In this document: in pieces, positions 40,675 to 40,896 of the stretch | How the letters are laid out: the number at the start of each line of letters is the position of its first letter | Position numbering within the stretch: position 1 is the stretch's first letter | Source: TMP-86 sp031394735 | GTDB lineage: Bacteria > Pseudomonadota > Gammaproteobacteria > Steroidobacterales > Steroidobacteraceae | Length of the DNA: 40,896 bases | Direction: 5' to 3' | Assembly: GCA_031394735.1 (NCBI GenBank) | Contig: JANMXI010000061.1 | Span: forward strand, 1-40,896 | Made by a program: the position numbers and the translations under genes | The notes under the pieces: model-generated | What the model saw: only the letters and a program-made list of their open reading frames with translations | The model's database searches: none | Told to the model about the DNA's origin: nothing

Positions 40675-40855
40675 CCACATTATTCATGAACGGCAAGGTC
40701 AGCGCGCGCGTGGCCTTGATCAGGCAGGTATTTTCAGGACCGCCGTGAATACATCCCTGTAGGCTTCGAAAAAAACATCCTGTTTTTTACGATCCTGAAA
40801 ATACCTGCCTGATCAAGGCCCCGCTGAACAGTTGTGCCGTTCATGAACAATGTGG
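40675..40855. repeat. 181-bp imperfect palindromic repeat element
   Basis: Outer arms CCACATTATTCATGAACGGC (from 40675) and the near-complement ending at 40855 differ at one base. Inner arms 40712-40739 and 40793-40820 are a perfect 28-bp inverted repeat. Between outer and inner arms the two sides diverge. The 53-base loop holds a second hairpin, AAAAAACA-TCC-TGTTTTTT (40770-40788), and a TGAATACATCCCTGTAGG segment. It begins two bases after the Rieske stop. There is no coding capacity. It looks like a dispersed intergenic repeat or MITE-like element and could act as a bidirectional terminator. Confidence 0.75.
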
Positions 40856-40896
40856 ATTGGGCGGCATCGCGACGTCGGCCGCTCAGACCAGATTGA

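Noticed and set aside
40313..40762. Open frame running through the end of the Rieske gene into the repeat element
   Set aside because: Wrong frame relative to the Rieske gene, Arg/Ala-rich, and it depends on the repeat for its end.

Overview
The window is one continuous block of catabolic genes for quaternary and N-methylated amines: choline, gamma-butyrobetaine, carnitine, glycine betaine, dimethylglycine and sarcosine. It also carries the one-carbon machinery that disposes of the methyl groups. The base composition is GC-rich, with AT-rich islands only at promoters. A gammaproteobacterium is the most likely source. The supporting signs are a soxBDAG/purU/GbdR-like neighbourhood of the Pseudomonas kind, a HiPIP gene, a CaiD very close to the enterobacterial enzyme, and a terminal palindromic repeat of a type I associate with gammaproteobacterial intergenic DNA. 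The genus cannot be named from this sequence.

Layout, left to right. (1) 134-679: a hotdog thioesterase (minus). (2) 814-6827, minus, one overlapping operon read from right to left: corrinoid protein, DUF1638 protein, small 'virulence factor' family protein, MetV, MetF, DHPS-like methyl-THF:corrinoid methyltransferase, and a RACo-type corrinoid activator. (3) 6947-7816: purU (plus), converging on a GbdR/GlxA-type AraC regulator (7820-8791, minus). (4) 8890-16347, plus: a dimethylglycine/sarcosine dehydrogenase-like flavoprotein, then soxB, soxD, soxA, soxG. (5) 16370-20168, minus: choline dehydrogenase betA preceded by a 700-residue protein that joins a complete BetI repressor to the BetB betaine-aldehyde dehydrogenase. 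(6) 20295-23248, plus: choline ABC importer with fused binding protein and permease, plus its ATPase. (7) 23363-27871, plus: dehydrocarnitine cleavage enzyme (BKACE), betainyl-CoA thioesterase, ADP-forming-type acyl-CoA ligase, CaiD and a HiPIP. (8) 27908-31197, minus: carnitine dehydrogenase-thioesterase fusion, BetI-like regulator, CaiA-like acyl-CoA dehydrogenase. (9) 31290-39295, minus: a six-gene operon of uncertain substrate (class III aminotransferase, two phytoene-desaturase-like oxidoreductases, GcvT-like protein, PotG-like ATPase, periplasmic phosphatase-superfamily enzyme). (10) 39510-40673, plus: a Rieske oxygenase of the quaternary-ammonium type, followed by a 181-bp imperfect palindrome.

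How it works together (inference from family knowledge). Gamma-butyrobetaine would be activated to its CoA ester, oxidised to crotonobetainyl-CoA, hydrated to carnitinyl-CoA and released as carnitine. Carnitine dehydrogenase and BKACE would then give betainyl-CoA plus acetoacetate, and a thioesterase would free glycine betaine. Choline is imported and oxidised to the same betaine by BetA and BetI-BetB. Betaine loses its first methyl either to the Rieske oxygenase or to the corrinoid system. The GcvT-containing flavoenzymes then take dimethylglycine to glycine, loading methylene-THF. MetF/MetV and PurU would return one-carbon units to THF as formate. The substrate-specific corrinoid methyltransferase (MttB family) and a Rieske reductase are not in this window.

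The most unusual items are the BetI-BetB repressor-enzyme fusion with its cluster of operator half-sites, the corrinoid module without a substrate methyltransferase, the unassigned six-gene operon, and the HiPIP translationally coupled to CaiD. No rRNA, tRNA, CRISPR, transposase or phage gene was seen. No gene-free stretch exceeds about 225 bases.
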